The notes: generated from the letters alone by a model not told the origin. DNA of 64,000 nucleotides from Ferruginibacter sp. (GCA_013141435.1 JABFQZ010000002.1:21022-85021), one strand, 5' to 3'. Shown: positions 9,354 to 18,652, counted from the first letter of the stretch. A program made the numbers and translations.

Positions 9354-9773
9354 ATGGGTTTAGTATATGCAGATATTACATTGATAAATGGCGAAGATTT
9401 AATACTTGCAAAAAGAAATATTATTGGTGAAGAAGAAGTAAAGCAAATGACAGTGAATATGCTTGCCGATAGTGGGGCTTATATGATGGCTATTAATGAA
9501 TCAATTCAAGAACAATTACAACTTGAGGTAAAAGAAAGACGTAAAGCTCAGATGGCAGATGGTAGCATTCAAGAGTACGATGTAGTAGGACCAATTGAAG
9601 TAAAATTCAAAAACAGAAGATGTTCTATAGATGCAATGGTGCTGCCAGGTGATAATGAACCGCTGCTAGGTGCAATACCAATGGAAGACATGGATATTTT
9701 GATTCACCCTCGAAGGCAAGAGCTAATTGTAAATCCTGATCATCCATATTTCGCACAAATGAAAATGAAATGA
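9354..9773 (+). CDS. Clan AA (retropepsin-like) aspartic protease
   Basis: The 139-residue product (start at ATG 9354; an in-frame TTG at 9330 is less likely) has the single-domain retropepsin layout. The catalytic motif is LADSGAYMMAINE (D-S-G-A), and the conserved LLGAIPMEDMDILIHP block, with its hydrophobic-hydrophobic-Gly motif, forms the second half of the fold. Such proteins act as homodimers. There is no signal peptide, so it should be cytoplasmic. It is the only gene between two 99-100 bp direct repeats, and the downstream repeat carries the start of the sensor kinase. Its partner and substrate are unknown. Similar stand-alone genes are known in Bacteroidota and cyanobacteria without assigned function. 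Confidence 0.88.
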   Translation: MGLVYADITLINGEDLILAKRNIIGEEEVKQMTVNMLADSGAYMMAINESIQEQLQLEVKERRKAQMADGSIQEYDVVGPIEVKFKNRRCSIDAMVLPGDNEPLLGAIPMEDMDILIHPRRQELIVNPDHPYFAQMKMK

Positions 9774-9799
9774 TTTAATGTTTTTGCAAAAAACATTAC

Positions 9800-9898
9800 A
9801 CACCAAACCCCAAAAACCTTACACGAAACCATTTCCCCTTTACCCTATTTTTTATTATTTTTAAAAAGTGAAACACTTTTTAAGTTTTATTGCTATCA
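9800..9898 (+). repeat. Direct repeat copy 2: leader and signal-peptide codons of the intact sensor kinase
   Basis: This 99-bp block matches 9108-9207. The shared part runs from ACACCAAACC through the untranslated leader and into the first 11 codons of the kinase (GTG at 9868 to GCTATCA). The 593 bp between the copies hold the aspartic protease gene. The length is far longer than any target-site duplication, so recombination between paralogous kinase genes, or a segmental duplication, explains it better. Confidence 0.85.
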
Positions 9899-12800
9899 TC
9901 TTTATTTGTAATGCTCATGCTCAAGCACCTCCATTCCCCAATGGCGTAGCCAATACTTATACTCTTACAGAAAAAGAAGGCTACAATGGTTTTATTTATA
10001 GCTGTATTGCTTATGGCCAAGACGGCACTGTTTATACCTCCGATTATAATGGTAATATAGAAATACACGGCAATAACTATAGTATAAAATTGGAAAATAA
10101 AAACAATATTGGACAAACACATTTATTTAAAATTATAAACTCAAATGAAGTTTGGGCTTTTAGCTTAAAATCAGTTACAATCATTAAATACAATAAAATT
10201 GAAAAGGTAATTCCTCTACCACAAAATGTAATTAATATAATAGAGCAAAAAAACTGCGTGTATATTTTTTGTGCAAATAATAATAAAATAGAAACTTATT
10301 CTTTTACTAATGGCAAAGTAAATTTACTCACCATCTCCGATATTTCATTTACTTTTGGTAATGGTGGAATGTGCGAAGCTACAGACCATTCAATTTGGCT
10401 CTTTAATACCTCTAACGGTATTTCAGTATTATATAAATTTAATACAACTACATATAAGCTTACACCTGTAAAAAACCTTGCAAATCTTTATTATATAGCT
10501 GCCATAAAAGATGAAAATAATTTTTATGCTTTAGATAAAAACAGCATAAGTTATTGGGCAAAAAATAATAAACAAATAAAAGTTCCTTTTAAGATTGGCA
10601 CAAGTACGGATAATAGTTTAAATTTTTATACAGGCAATACTAATAATATATTGTACAAGTATAAAAGTTCAAATTACAGCACAGCAATTTATGATACGAG
10701 CTTAAACATTACATTTAGTACTCCCTTTATTTATGATAATGATATTACTGGTAATTTTAAAAACCAAACTGGTCATATAAATTTGGGGGTTACTTCCAAC
10801 AAGCCAATACTTATATCAAATTATATAAAAAAATATCAAACTCTATTTGATGGCAATGATGCTGCTAATATTTTTACTTTAAGAGAAGATGGCCAAGGGC
10901 GTATATGGGCAGGTAGTTATAAAAACAAAGTAGCCATAATAAATAAAGACAAAATAACGAACTTAAAGGCTATAGACTATAAAATATCAAATGGTGGAAG
11001 TTTTCTAAACAACAAAATGTATTTAATTGGAGAAGGTATAGGTGGATTGCTACAATACGATATGCAAGGCAATGCTAAAAAATTAAATACAAACACTGGC
11101 TTTTATACTTTTGTATCTAAGAGTAAAAAAGATTTTTATTTTTCTACAACAAACCAACTTGGTTTATGGAAAACATCTACAAAAAGTTTAGAAACTTTAC
11201 AACCAGTTTGGAATAAAATTGACTCCACAAAAGGTAATAGCATCAATAATATTTTAACCATTACAGAAGATACTTTGGGGCGTATTTGGTGTGGGCATCC
11301 ACGTAATGGCATAAGTGTATATTACCCTACTACAGATAAAGCAACATCATGGAATATTGATAAAAAAGAAACTCCATTTGGTGAAATGGCTTCTATAATT
11401 GATAATAAAGGAACAATATGGTTGGGAGGCAGGCAGGGGCTATGGTTTTACAATGACTATAGTAAAGCTGCAAGCCCACAAAATTGTATTAAAATAAATC
11501 ATCCATTAATAAATACAGCCAAAAACTTAACAGCTTTAAGCATTTACGATAAATGGCTTGTTATTGCTGCGTACGACAAAATATTGTTGTTTGATTTAAA
11601 ATCATTTTACCAAAGCAAAAAAATAGTTATTCGCTATTTAAATCCTTATGAATCTAATTTCACTTCGTTTACCGAGCAAAATACTATGCTTACTGCAAAA
11701 GACAGTACCGTATGGTTTAGCACAGGTGATATGCTCTATCATTGGGATATAAAAAAATGGTTATACTTAGAAACACCAAAAGTAAATACATCTGTTGTAG
11801 CTATTGGCAATAATATTTCTGATACATTATTTGAAAATAAAACACAATTATTTAAACCACATTTTAATTCATTTGATATTGTTTTGCATTATGTAAGTAA
11901 AGATAATATGCTTCGTTACACAAGTACAGCACTTATTAAAGATGGAGATACAATTTTAATGGCTGAGCCTTCACTAATACGTAATTTTTTATTTAAAAAT
12001 TTAGAAAGCGGGCATTATACCTTTTATGTAGATGTGTTTGAAATGAATGGCACCACCTCCCACTACCAATACAAAATCGTAATCAAAAAATTTCTTTGGC
12101 AGCAATGGTGGTTTTGGCTAAGCATAGCATTGGTATGTATTGGTATTATTACTTATTTCTTAAACTTAAAAAAGAAAAAACAACTGGCTGAACAAACAGC
12201 AAAAACAAAAGATGCAGAACTAGAAGCTGTAAAAGCAGCACAAGCAAAAAAGATTGCTAACTTACAATTGGTAACGCTGAGTAGCCAGTTTAGACCACAT
12301 TTTATCTTAAATGCACTCAATACCATTGGTGCACAAATGGACGATAAGCCACAAGCTGAAAGTGTGCTGAGCAGATTGGGAGAAAGTATAAATTTAATAT
12401 TTAGCCATGTACAGCAACAAAAAATTATGCATCCATTTGCAAACGAATGGCAGTTGGTAGAAAATATTATACACATACATCGGTTAATGTATTTAAAAAA
12501 ATTACAAACAAAACTTCCTTCAAACGAAGTATTGAATAATTATAAAAACATAAAAGTACCCCTTGGTATTTTACAAATACCAATAGAAAATGCTTTGTTG
12601 CATGGGCTTAGTAATAAAGAAGTTGGACCTTGGTTGCTTTCTATAACGATAGAAGAGAAAAGTGATTTTATTGTAATCAATATTACTGACAATGGTATAG
12701 GTAGAAAAAAATCGGCAACACTCAGCAATTTTACAAAGCATGGTACCGGTACAAAAAACTTAAATGAAATCATTGACATCATAAACACTTCTAATCCAAA

Positions 12801-12909
12801 TAAGATTATGGTGGAATACCAAGATGATGTATTTACAGAAAATGAAATATACTACGGCACTAATGTAATAATTACTATACCAAAATCAATTGAATATGCA
12901 ATCCAATAA
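9868..12909 (+). CDS. Membrane sensor histidine kinase, beta-propeller sensor with LytS/YpdA-type kinase domain
   Basis: Translation starts at a GTG (9868). No upstream ATG fits, and the resulting N-terminus MKHFLSFIAIIFICNAHAQ is a good signal peptide. The 1013 residues comprise a periplasmic region with repeated propeller-type blades (about 20-640; for example DGQGRIWAGSYKNKVAI and DTLGRIWCGHPRNGISVY), then an Ig-like YYY-type domain (about 650-740). A transmembrane helix (WWFWLSIALVCIGIITYFL, about 748-766) leads into a coiled coil. The His_kinase domain has SSQFRPHFILNALNT (His811), and the HATPase domain has PIENALLHG, ITDNGIG and GTGTKNL. The response regulator gene overlaps its 3' end by 14 bp, so the pair forms one two-component system. 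The ligand is unknown; neighbouring peptidases make peptide or envelope signals conceivable. Confidence 0.95.
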   Translation: MKHFLSFIAIIFICNAHAQAPPFPNGVANTYTLTEKEGYNGFIYSCIAYGQDGTVYTSDYNGNIEIHGNNYSIKLENKNNIGQTHLFKIINSNEVWAFSLKSVTIIKYNKIEKVIPLPQNVINIIEQKNCVYIFCANNNKIETYSFTNGKVNLLTISDISFTFGNGGMCEATDHSIWLFNTSNGISVLYKFNTTTYKLTPVKNLANLYYIAAIKDENNFYALDKNSISYWAKNNKQIKVPFKIGTSTDNSLNFYTGNTNNILYKYKSSNYSTAIYDTSLNITFSTPFIYDNDITGNFKNQTGHINLGVTSNKPILISNYIKKYQTLFDGNDAANIFTLREDGQGRIWAGSYKNKVAIINKDKITNLKAIDYKISNGGSFLNNKMYLIGEGIGGLLQYDMQGNAKKLNTNTGFYTFVSKSKKDFYFSTTNQLGLWKTSTKSLETLQPVWNKIDSTKGNSINNILTITEDTLGRIWCGHPRNGISVYYPTTDKATSWNIDKKETPFGEMASIIDNKGTIWLGGRQGLWFYNDYSKAASPQNCIKINHPLINTAKNLTALSIYDKWLVIAAYDKILLFDLKSFYQSKKIVIRYLNPYESNFTSFTEQNTMLTAKDSTVWFSTGDMLYHWDIKKWLYLETPKVNTSVVAIGNNISDTLFENKTQLFKPHFNSFDIVLHYVSKDNMLRYTSTALIKDGDTILMAEPSLIRNFLFKNLESGHYTFYVDVFEMNGTTSHYQYKIVIKKFLWQQWWFWLSIALVCIGIITYFLNLKKKKQLAEQTAKTKDAELEAVKAAQAKKIANLQLVTLSSQFRPHFILNALNTIGAQMDDKPQAESVLSRLGESINLIFSHVQQQKIMHPFANEWQLVENIIHIHRLMYLKKLQTKLPSNEVLNNYKNIKVPLGILQIPIENALLHGLSNKEVGPWLLSITIEEKSDFIVINITDNGIGRKKSATLSNFTKHGTGTKNLNEIIDIINTSNPNKIMVEYQDDVFTENEIYYGTNVIITIPKSIEYAIQ

Positions 12910-13657
12910 ATTAACTTATTTGGTGGTAGAAAATGCACCTGACGTATGCGAGGGCATTATTAGGCGTATGGATGAATTTACAAACTGGCACTCACTTGGA
13001 TATTGTTTAGGTGTAAAAGAAACCGTTCAGAAAATAGAGAACGAAAAACCTCAACTTGTTTTTTTGGATTGGAGCCTTAATGGTGGCAGTGCTTATGAAG
13101 TATTGCAAACAATACAAAACTTACCAAAATACAACCCATACATAATTTTTAATACAGGCTATCAAAAAGACAATCCCGAAATACCTCAAGAAATAATAAA
13201 CAATTACAAAGTAGATAAATATTTAATAAAACCCTTATGGGAAAACCTTAGAACCAACTTAGCAGCATATTTACTAGCTGCAGAAGAAAAAATAAATTTG
13301 CATAAAACCAAAGATAAATCGATTTGGATAACTGATGATAACGGGCACAAAATTTTAATAAACTTAGAAGAAATTATTTGTATTGTACAACACCCAACTG
13401 AGCAACGTAGTAGAAATGTATTTTTCACTTCAAAAGACAAACAAATTACATTGCCACTTCAATGGCAAAAAATTTATGACTTATTAAAAAATAATGAAGT
13501 AAATTTTTTTGTAACCAAACATCGTTCACATTTGGTTGTTAAAAAACATATAGAAAAATTTGAAAAGCCTTTTGTGAGAATGAAAGGATTAACAGCCTTT
13601 AAAATAGATGTAGTAAAAGAAAATTGCAGTGCTTTTGAAGATTGGTTGTTGTTATAA
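12896..13657 (+). CDS. LytTR-family response regulator
   Basis: The start is set at the ATG at 12896, overlapping the kinase stop by 14 bp; a TTG two codons earlier is possible. The 253-residue protein has a receiver domain (about 5-120) with phospho-acceptor Asp58 in LVFLDWSLNGG and the conserved Lys in YLIKPL. It ends in a LytTR DNA-binding domain (about 145-250; LINLEEIICIV ... FFVTKHRSHLVVKKHIEKF). The overlap implies translational coupling with the sensor kinase. The first acidic pocket is weak (VVENAPDV instead of a DDE-type cluster), but the Asp and Lys are kept. Target promoters cannot be inferred from this window alone. Confidence 0.95.
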   Translation: MQSNKLTYLVVENAPDVCEGIIRRMDEFTNWHSLGYCLGVKETVQKIENEKPQLVFLDWSLNGGSAYEVLQTIQNLPKYNPYIIFNTGYQKDNPEIPQEIINNYKVDKYLIKPLWENLRTNLAAYLLAAEEKINLHKTKDKSIWITDDNGHKILINLEEIICIVQHPTEQRSRNVFFTSKDKQITLPLQWQKIYDLLKNNEVNFFVTKHRSHLVVKKHIEKFEKPFVRMKGLTAFKIDVVKENCSAFEDWLLL

Positions 13658-13724
13658 CAAATCATTTTGCAAAACAGTAAAAATCGGTATACTTTTTATT
13701 AAAATTTTTCTAATTTCTTACAAT

Positions 13725-15041
13725 CTACCTCATTCCTGGCATTCGTCCCATCGGCATTTTATTCATCATCTTCATCATGCCTTTCATTTGTTCAAACTGT
13801 TTTAAGAAAGCGTTTAGTTCAGCAATATCTTTACCAGCGCCTTTAGCTATACGTGCCTTACGGCTAGGGTTTATTATATCTGGGTTGCGGCGTTCAATAA
13901 CTGTCATGCTATTTATTAAGGCTTCTATTCCTTTAAATGCATCGTCGTTTATTTCCACATCTTTTATTTGTTTGCCTACGCCTGGTATCATGCCCATGAG
14001 GTCTTTTATATTACCCATTTTTTTTATCTGCCCAAGCTGTGTTTTAAAATCTTCAAAGTCAAATTGATTTTTACGAATACGTTTTTCAAGCTTTGCAGCT
14101 TCAGCTTCGTCAAATTGTTCTTGTGCTTTTTCTACAAGACTTACAATATCGCCCATGCCCAAAATACGTTGTGCCATACGCTCAGGGTAAAACACATCTA
14201 AGGTATCCATCTTTTCGCCGCTGCTCATAAATTTTATGGGCTTGTTTACCGTATATTGTATAGATAGTGCAGCACCACCTCTTGTATCACCATCTAACTT
14301 CGTAAGTACCACACCGCTAAAATCTAAACGTTCATTAAATGCTGCTGCTGTATTTACTGCATCTTGCCCTGTCATACTATCTACTACAAATAAAATTTCG
14401 TGAGGGTTTACCGCTGCTTTTACATTAGCAACTTCGGTCATCATCACCTCATCTACAGCAAGGCGACCAGCGGTATCTATAATTATTACATTTTTGTTAT
14501 TACTGCGTGCCGCCTTTATTGCATTTTGTACTATGCTTACAGCATCTTTATTATCTCTTTCGCAATATACTTCTACTCCAATTTGCCCACCAAGTACTTC
14601 CAATTGGTCTATAGCAGCAGGGCGGTAAATATCTGCTGCTACCAATAGTGGGGATTTTCCTTTTTTTGTTTTTAAATAATTAGCAAGCTTGCCACTAAAA
14701 GTAGTTTTACCACTACCTTGTAAGCCAGCTACCAAAATAATGGCAGGGTTACCATTTACATTAAAATCGCTTTCTTTGCCACCCATTAATTCAGTAAGTT
14801 GATCTTGCACTATTTTTACCATCTGTTGCCCAGGATTTACTGCTAGCAACACTTTGGAACCAAGAGCAGTTTCTTTTACTTTGTCGGTAAACTCTTTTGC
14901 AATTTTATAATTCACATCGGCATCTACCAATGCACGGCGTATATCTTTTACAGTATTGGCAATGTTAAGCTCTGTTATTCTGCCTTCGCCTTTTATATTT
15001 TTAAAGGCACTTTCTAATTTTTCACTTAAACTGTTGAACAT
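13725..15041 (-). CDS. ffh: Signal recognition particle GTPase Ffh
   Basis: Ffh is the protein subunit of the signal recognition particle. It binds 4.5S RNA and signal peptides of nascent membrane proteins and docks with FtsY. The 438-residue product has the N domain (about 1-85), a GTPase G domain with P-loop GLQGSGKTTFSGKL, DTAGR and TKLD motifs, and a Met-rich M domain ending MMKMMNKMPMGRMPGMR. Length is typical. It converges on the LytTR gene, with no clear hairpin in the 67-bp gap, and is followed upstream by an intergenic repeat cluster. Identification is secure. Confidence 0.97.
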   Translation of the reverse strand: MFNSLSEKLESAFKNIKGEGRITELNIANTVKDIRRALVDADVNYKIAKEFTDKVKETALGSKVLLAVNPGQQMVKIVQDQLTELMGGKESDFNVNGNPAIILVAGLQGSGKTTFSGKLANYLKTKKGKSPLLVAADIYRPAAIDQLEVLGGQIGVEVYCERDNKDAVSIVQNAIKAARSNNKNVIIIDTAGRLAVDEVMMTEVANVKAAVNPHEILFVVDSMTGQDAVNTAAAFNERLDFSGVVLTKLDGDTRGGAALSIQYTVNKPIKFMSSGEKMDTLDVFYPERMAQRILGMGDIVSLVEKAQEQFDEAEAAKLEKRIRKNQFDFEDFKTQLGQIKKMGNIKDLMGMIPGVGKQIKDVEINDDAFKGIEALINSMTVIERRNPDIINPSRKARIAKGAGKDIAELNAFLKQFEQMKGMMKMMNKMPMGRMPGMR

Positions 15042-15057
15042 GTTTTATTTTTTTACT

Positions 15058-15093
15058 CACGCAAAGCATATAAGAATGCAAAGTGCGCAAAGG
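15058..15093 (+). repeat. GCAAAG-type repeat, copy 1
   Basis: This 36-nt block (CACGCAAAGCATA ... GCGCAAAGG) matches 15202-15237 with three mismatches, and the two copies are 144 bp apart. Such GCAAAG-rich runs are, from memory, common between genes of Bacteroidota. A copy of the TGGCG family repeat sits between them. Confidence 0.8.
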
Positions 15094-15137
15094 TTTTTAT
15101 TATTTTTTTGTTTACAAACCGAAGAGCCTTGATTGAA

Positions 15138-15192
15138 CTTCAGTGGCGACCCTCCGTTGAAAATTTGTTTTTCGATTTGGCTTTTATTGTGC
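15138..15192 (+). repeat. Dispersed intergenic repeat, TGGCG family, copy 2
   Basis: The first 30 nt (15138-15167) match the reverse complement of 25834-25863 at 27 of 30 positions, including the block CTCCGTTGAA. A TTTTATTG block follows at the family spacing. The copy lies in the ffh-sucA gap between two GCAAAG repeats. Confidence 0.7.
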
Positions 15193-15198
15193 AATTTT

Positions 15199-15288
15199 TT
15201 TCACGCAAAGCATAAAAGAAAGCAAAGTGTGCAAAGGTTCTTATATTTTCTTAAATGCTTTGCGAAAACTTAGCACCTTTGCGTGAAA
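15199..15288. repeat. GCAAAG repeat copies 2 and 3 forming a 12-bp perfect inverted repeat
   Basis: TTTCACGCAAAG at 15199-15210 is exactly complementary to CTTTGCGTGAAA at 15277-15288. The second direct copy of the 36-nt block (15202-15237) is part of the left arm. The right arm ends 4 bp from the sucA stop codon, so sucA transcripts pass straight into this structure. It may act as a 3' end or mRNA-stabilising hairpin. Confidence 0.75.
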
Positions 15289-15291
15289 CCC

Positions 15292-18057
15292 TTAAATCGA
15301 AAACGCAGTATCCACAACCGCCGCTTGCTCCTTAGCATGTATTTTGCTATAGCCACTTGCCGTACTTGCACTAGCTTTTCGGCTAATAATATGAAAATTA
15401 ATACTCTCCAAATTCATACGCAAGTACGATGCCGCACCCATATTTTGTGGTTCTTCTTGCACCCAATGCCAAATGGCTTTGCTGTATTTTACATACAACT
15501 CATCTAATTTATTTTGTGGTAGTGGATATAATTGCTCTAGTCTAATAATTGCCACATCATCTCTTCCATCTTTTTCTTTACGCTCCAATAAATCAAAATA
15601 TATTTTACCACTACACATCAATACTTTTTTTATAATGCTTGCATCTTTGTTTGTAACATCATCATACACTTCGGTAAAACCACCTTCGGTAAATGCACTC
15701 ACATCGCTATATGTAGCAGGCAATCTTAAATTTGCTTTTGGCGAAAAATTTACCAATGGTTTTCTAAAAGACCAAGTCATTTGCCTACGAAGCATGTGAA
15801 AAAAATTTGCAGCTGTAGTAATATTTGTAATAACCATATTTAACTCTGCACACTGTTGTAAAAAACGCTCCATTCTAGCGCTACTATGTTCTGGTCCTTG
15901 CCCTTCGTAACCATGTGGTAATAAAAGTGTAACACCATTCATTCGTTGCCATTTAGTTTCCGCAGCAGCTATAAATTGGTCAATTATAATCTGACAACCA
16001 TTTACAAAATCGCCAAACTGTGCTTCCCAAAGTACCAAAGCATTAGGGTTGGCCATACTATAACCATATTCAAACCCAAGTACAGCATATTCGCTAAGCA
16101 AAGAGTTGTAAATTCTAAATGGTGCTTGTGTTTCTGTAAAATGATTTAAACGGTTGTAACCTTCGTTTGTAGTTTCATCATATATAACAGCATGGCGGTG
16201 GCTAAAAGTGCCACGCTTTACATCTTGCCCACTCATACGTACATCTTTACCATCTACCAACAAGCTCGAATAAGCAAGCAACTCTGCAGTTGCCCAGTCT
16301 ATTTTTTTATTATCGGCAAATAATTTAATTTTATCAGCCAATAATTTTTCTACTTTTTTTAAGGGTTTAAACCCTTCTGGCCATTTCATCAATCCATCAA
16401 ATAATAATTTTACTTGATCTAAAGATATTGCAGTTGTAGGCGAAGTTTTAAAATCTTCTGTAGTAGCTCTCCGCAATTGCTGCCACCACTCTTCGGGCTT
16501 TTGGTAAGAGTATGGTAGCGGATTTTGTTTTACTTCGTCTAATCTTTCTTGTAAGTCTGCCAAAAATTTTTGTTCCATTTCTTTTGCCAAAACTTTTGCA
16601 TCGGACTCTCCGTTTTCAATAAGATATTGTGTATAAACTTCCCTTGCATTCATGTGCTTATCTATAAGCCCGTACAACGCAGGTTGTGTAAACTTTGGCT
16701 CATCGCCTTCGTTGTGTCCATGCCTGCGAAAGCACACCATGTCTATAAAAATATCGCTGTTAAATTCTTGTCGATATCTAGTTGCAATTTCTGCAACCTT
16801 TACTACCGCTTCGGGGTCGTCGCCATTTACATGTAATACTGGCGCTTGCACCATTGCTGCTACCGATGTGCAATAATCTGCACTACGAGCATCATCAAAA
16901 TCGGTAGTAAATCCAATTTGATTATTTATTACGTAATGTATAGTACCACCTACATAATATCCTTTAAGATTACTCATTTGTAAAACTTCATACACTACAC
17001 CTTGCCCAGCTATTGAGCTATCGCCATGCACCAAAATAGGCAATATTTTATCAAAGTCAGAATCATAAAGCACATCAGCCTTACTTCGAGTAAAACCCAA
17101 TACAATAGGATCTACAGTTTCTAAATGAGATGGATTGGGGCATAATTTCAAATCTATTTTTTTGCCGCTAGTTGTATTTGTTTGAGAGCTAAATCCCAAA
17201 TGGTATTTTACATCTCCACTACCCATAGTTGTATCTGGAGTAGCGGTGCCTTCAAATTCAGTAAAAATTTGTTCGTAAGTTTTACCCATTATATTGGCTA
17301 ATACATTTAATCTTCCTCTGTGTGCCATACCAATTACTACTTCTTGCACATTATTAGCTGCGCCAGTATCAATAATGGCATCAAGTCCAGCAATGGTACT
17401 TTCGCCTCCTTCTAAACTAAAACGTTTTTGTCCAATATATTTTGTATGCAAAAACTTTTCAAACATTACACCTTCATTCAGTTTTTGCAATATGCGTTTT
17501 TTTTGCTCAATAGATAGTGGTTTGTGAAAACCAACCTCCATTTCGTTGCTAAGCCACTGTATTTTTTTTATATCGTTGAGTGCACTATACTCCACTCCTA
17601 CATGATGTGTATATGACTTTTGCAAATGCAAAAAGATATTTTGCAAACTTGTTTTACCAAGGTTTAAAAATTTACCTGCTTCAAATTCTGTATTCAAATC
17701 GGCATCGGTTAAATTAAAATTAGATAATTCCAAACCAGCATGCCTATCTTTTCTTTTCTTTAAAGGATTGGTATTGGCTATTAAATGCCCTTTTTTTCTG
17801 TAAGATTGTATGAGTTGATAAACAGCAAATTCTTTATCTAAATTGCCAACAGAAATAGTTGATGTACCTGTAGCAACAACATTTGTTTCAGCTGTTGTTT
17901 TACCATTTGCTACCATAGCATTACTCACAGCAAAATCAAACCCTTCAAAGAATTTTTTCATTTCTACATCTACACTTTGTGGGTTTGCTATAAAATCGTT
18001 GTATAGGTTTTCTATATAAGATGGATGGGCGTTTGTTATGTATTGAAAATCCTTCAT
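15292..18057 (-). CDS. sucA: 2-oxoglutarate dehydrogenase E1 component SucA
   Basis: SucA is the thiamine-diphosphate-dependent decarboxylase of the 2-oxoglutarate dehydrogenase complex in the TCA cycle, converting 2-oxoglutarate and passing the succinyl group to the E2 lipoyl domain. The 921-residue length fits the family (about 930). Recognisable blocks are the N-terminal YIENLYNDFIANPQSVD, GMAHRGRLNVLANIMGK, the ThDP-binding HGDSSIAGQGVVYEVLQM with NNQIGFTT, and LLPHGYEGQGPEHSSARMER in the pyrimidine-binding domain. No sucB adjoins it here. A near-match promoter (GATATTTGCA, about 110 nt upstream on the minus strand) is possible. The other TCA gene in the window, sucD, is 40 kb away. Confidence 0.97.
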   Translation of the reverse strand: MKDFQYITNAHPSYIENLYNDFIANPQSVDVEMKKFFEGFDFAVSNAMVANGKTTAETNVVATGTSTISVGNLDKEFAVYQLIQSYRKKGHLIANTNPLKKRKDRHAGLELSNFNLTDADLNTEFEAGKFLNLGKTSLQNIFLHLQKSYTHHVGVEYSALNDIKKIQWLSNEMEVGFHKPLSIEQKKRILQKLNEGVMFEKFLHTKYIGQKRFSLEGGESTIAGLDAIIDTGAANNVQEVVIGMAHRGRLNVLANIMGKTYEQIFTEFEGTATPDTTMGSGDVKYHLGFSSQTNTTSGKKIDLKLCPNPSHLETVDPIVLGFTRSKADVLYDSDFDKILPILVHGDSSIAGQGVVYEVLQMSNLKGYYVGGTIHYVINNQIGFTTDFDDARSADYCTSVAAMVQAPVLHVNGDDPEAVVKVAEIATRYRQEFNSDIFIDMVCFRRHGHNEGDEPKFTQPALYGLIDKHMNAREVYTQYLIENGESDAKVLAKEMEQKFLADLQERLDEVKQNPLPYSYQKPEEWWQQLRRATTEDFKTSPTTAISLDQVKLLFDGLMKWPEGFKPLKKVEKLLADKIKLFADNKKIDWATAELLAYSSLLVDGKDVRMSGQDVKRGTFSHRHAVIYDETTNEGYNRLNHFTETQAPFRIYNSLLSEYAVLGFEYGYSMANPNALVLWEAQFGDFVNGCQIIIDQFIAAAETKWQRMNGVTLLLPHGYEGQGPEHSSARMERFLQQCAELNMVITNITTAANFFHMLRRQMTWSFRKPLVNFSPKANLRLPATYSDVSAFTEGGFTEVYDDVTNKDASIIKKVLMCSGKIYFDLLERKEKDGRDDVAIIRLEQLYPLPQNKLDELYVKYSKAIWHWVQEEPQNMGAASYLRMNLESINFHIISRKASASTASGYSKIHAKEQAAVVDTAFSI

Positions 18058-18276
18058 TTTGATTATTATTGAGATATTAGAATAGAGTATTGAGATTAGT
18101 ATTTTATATTAGGCTCCTAGTTTTCATCATTTTATATTTAATATTCAATATTTTGCATTTTATTTTGGTTGCAAATATCGGATTTATAATTTGAAAAAAA
18201 GGAGTAAACTGGGTAACTAATATCGTATTTTAGAAAAAAAAAATAAACAATATGATGATAATATAAAAAAAAGTGT

Positions 18277-18284
18277 TACTTTTG
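18277..18284 (+). promoter_or_regulatory. rpsT promoter, -7 box TACTTTTG
   Basis: This is an exact TAnnTTTG Bacteroidota -7 element, followed by GCAATCC, the same extension seen at rpsL. It lies 19 nt before the rpsT ATG. No -33 TTG was found at the usual distance. Confidence 0.7.
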
Positions 18285-18303
18285 CAATCCAAAAATAAGA
18301 ATA

Positions 18304-18561
18304 ATGGCAAACCACGCAGCAACCAAAAAAGATGTAAGACAAAGTACTAAGCGTAACGAACGTAATCGTTATTATGGTAAAACTACCCGTAACGCTATTA
18401 GAGATATAAAAGCAATTGATGAAAAAGCAGCAGCAACTACCAAACAACCAAGTGTAGAAGCTATGATTGATAAATTGGCACAGCGTGGAACAATACACAA
18501 AAACAAAGCTGCAAATTTGAAAAGCAAATTAGCTAAAAGAATTAATGCTTTAGCAAAATAA
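18304..18561 (+). CDS. rpsT: 30S ribosomal protein S20
   Basis: S20 is a primary 16S rRNA-binding protein of the small subunit body. The 85-residue, Lys/Arg-rich product MANHAATKKDVRQSTKRNER is of typical length and composition, with a helical-bundle pattern and a C-terminal LKSKLAKRINAL. It is a single-gene unit: a good -7 box lies just upstream and a strong intrinsic terminator 20 nt downstream. Confidence 0.96.
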   Translation: MANHAATKKDVRQSTKRNERNRYYGKTTRNAIRDIKAIDEKAAATTKQPSVEAMIDKLAQRGTIHKNKAANLKSKLAKRINALAK

Positions 18562-18580
18562 TTTATTAATATATTTTTAC

Positions 18581-18613
18581 AAAAACCCGTAATAGCAATA
18601 TTTACGGGTTTTT
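18581..18613 (+). terminator. Intrinsic terminator of rpsT
   Basis: A 12-bp perfect stem (AAAAACCCGTAA with TTACGGGTTTTT) encloses a 9-nt loop and runs into a T-tract. Confidence 0.9.
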
Positions 18614-18652
18614 TGTTGATGTTTTGTTAATATCATTTCTAAAAAACTAATG

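Noticed and set aside
9108..9898. Composite transposon or target-site duplication around the aspartic protease
   Set aside because: No transposase or inverted ends, and the 99-100 bp repeats are part of a kinase gene start, which fits recombination better.
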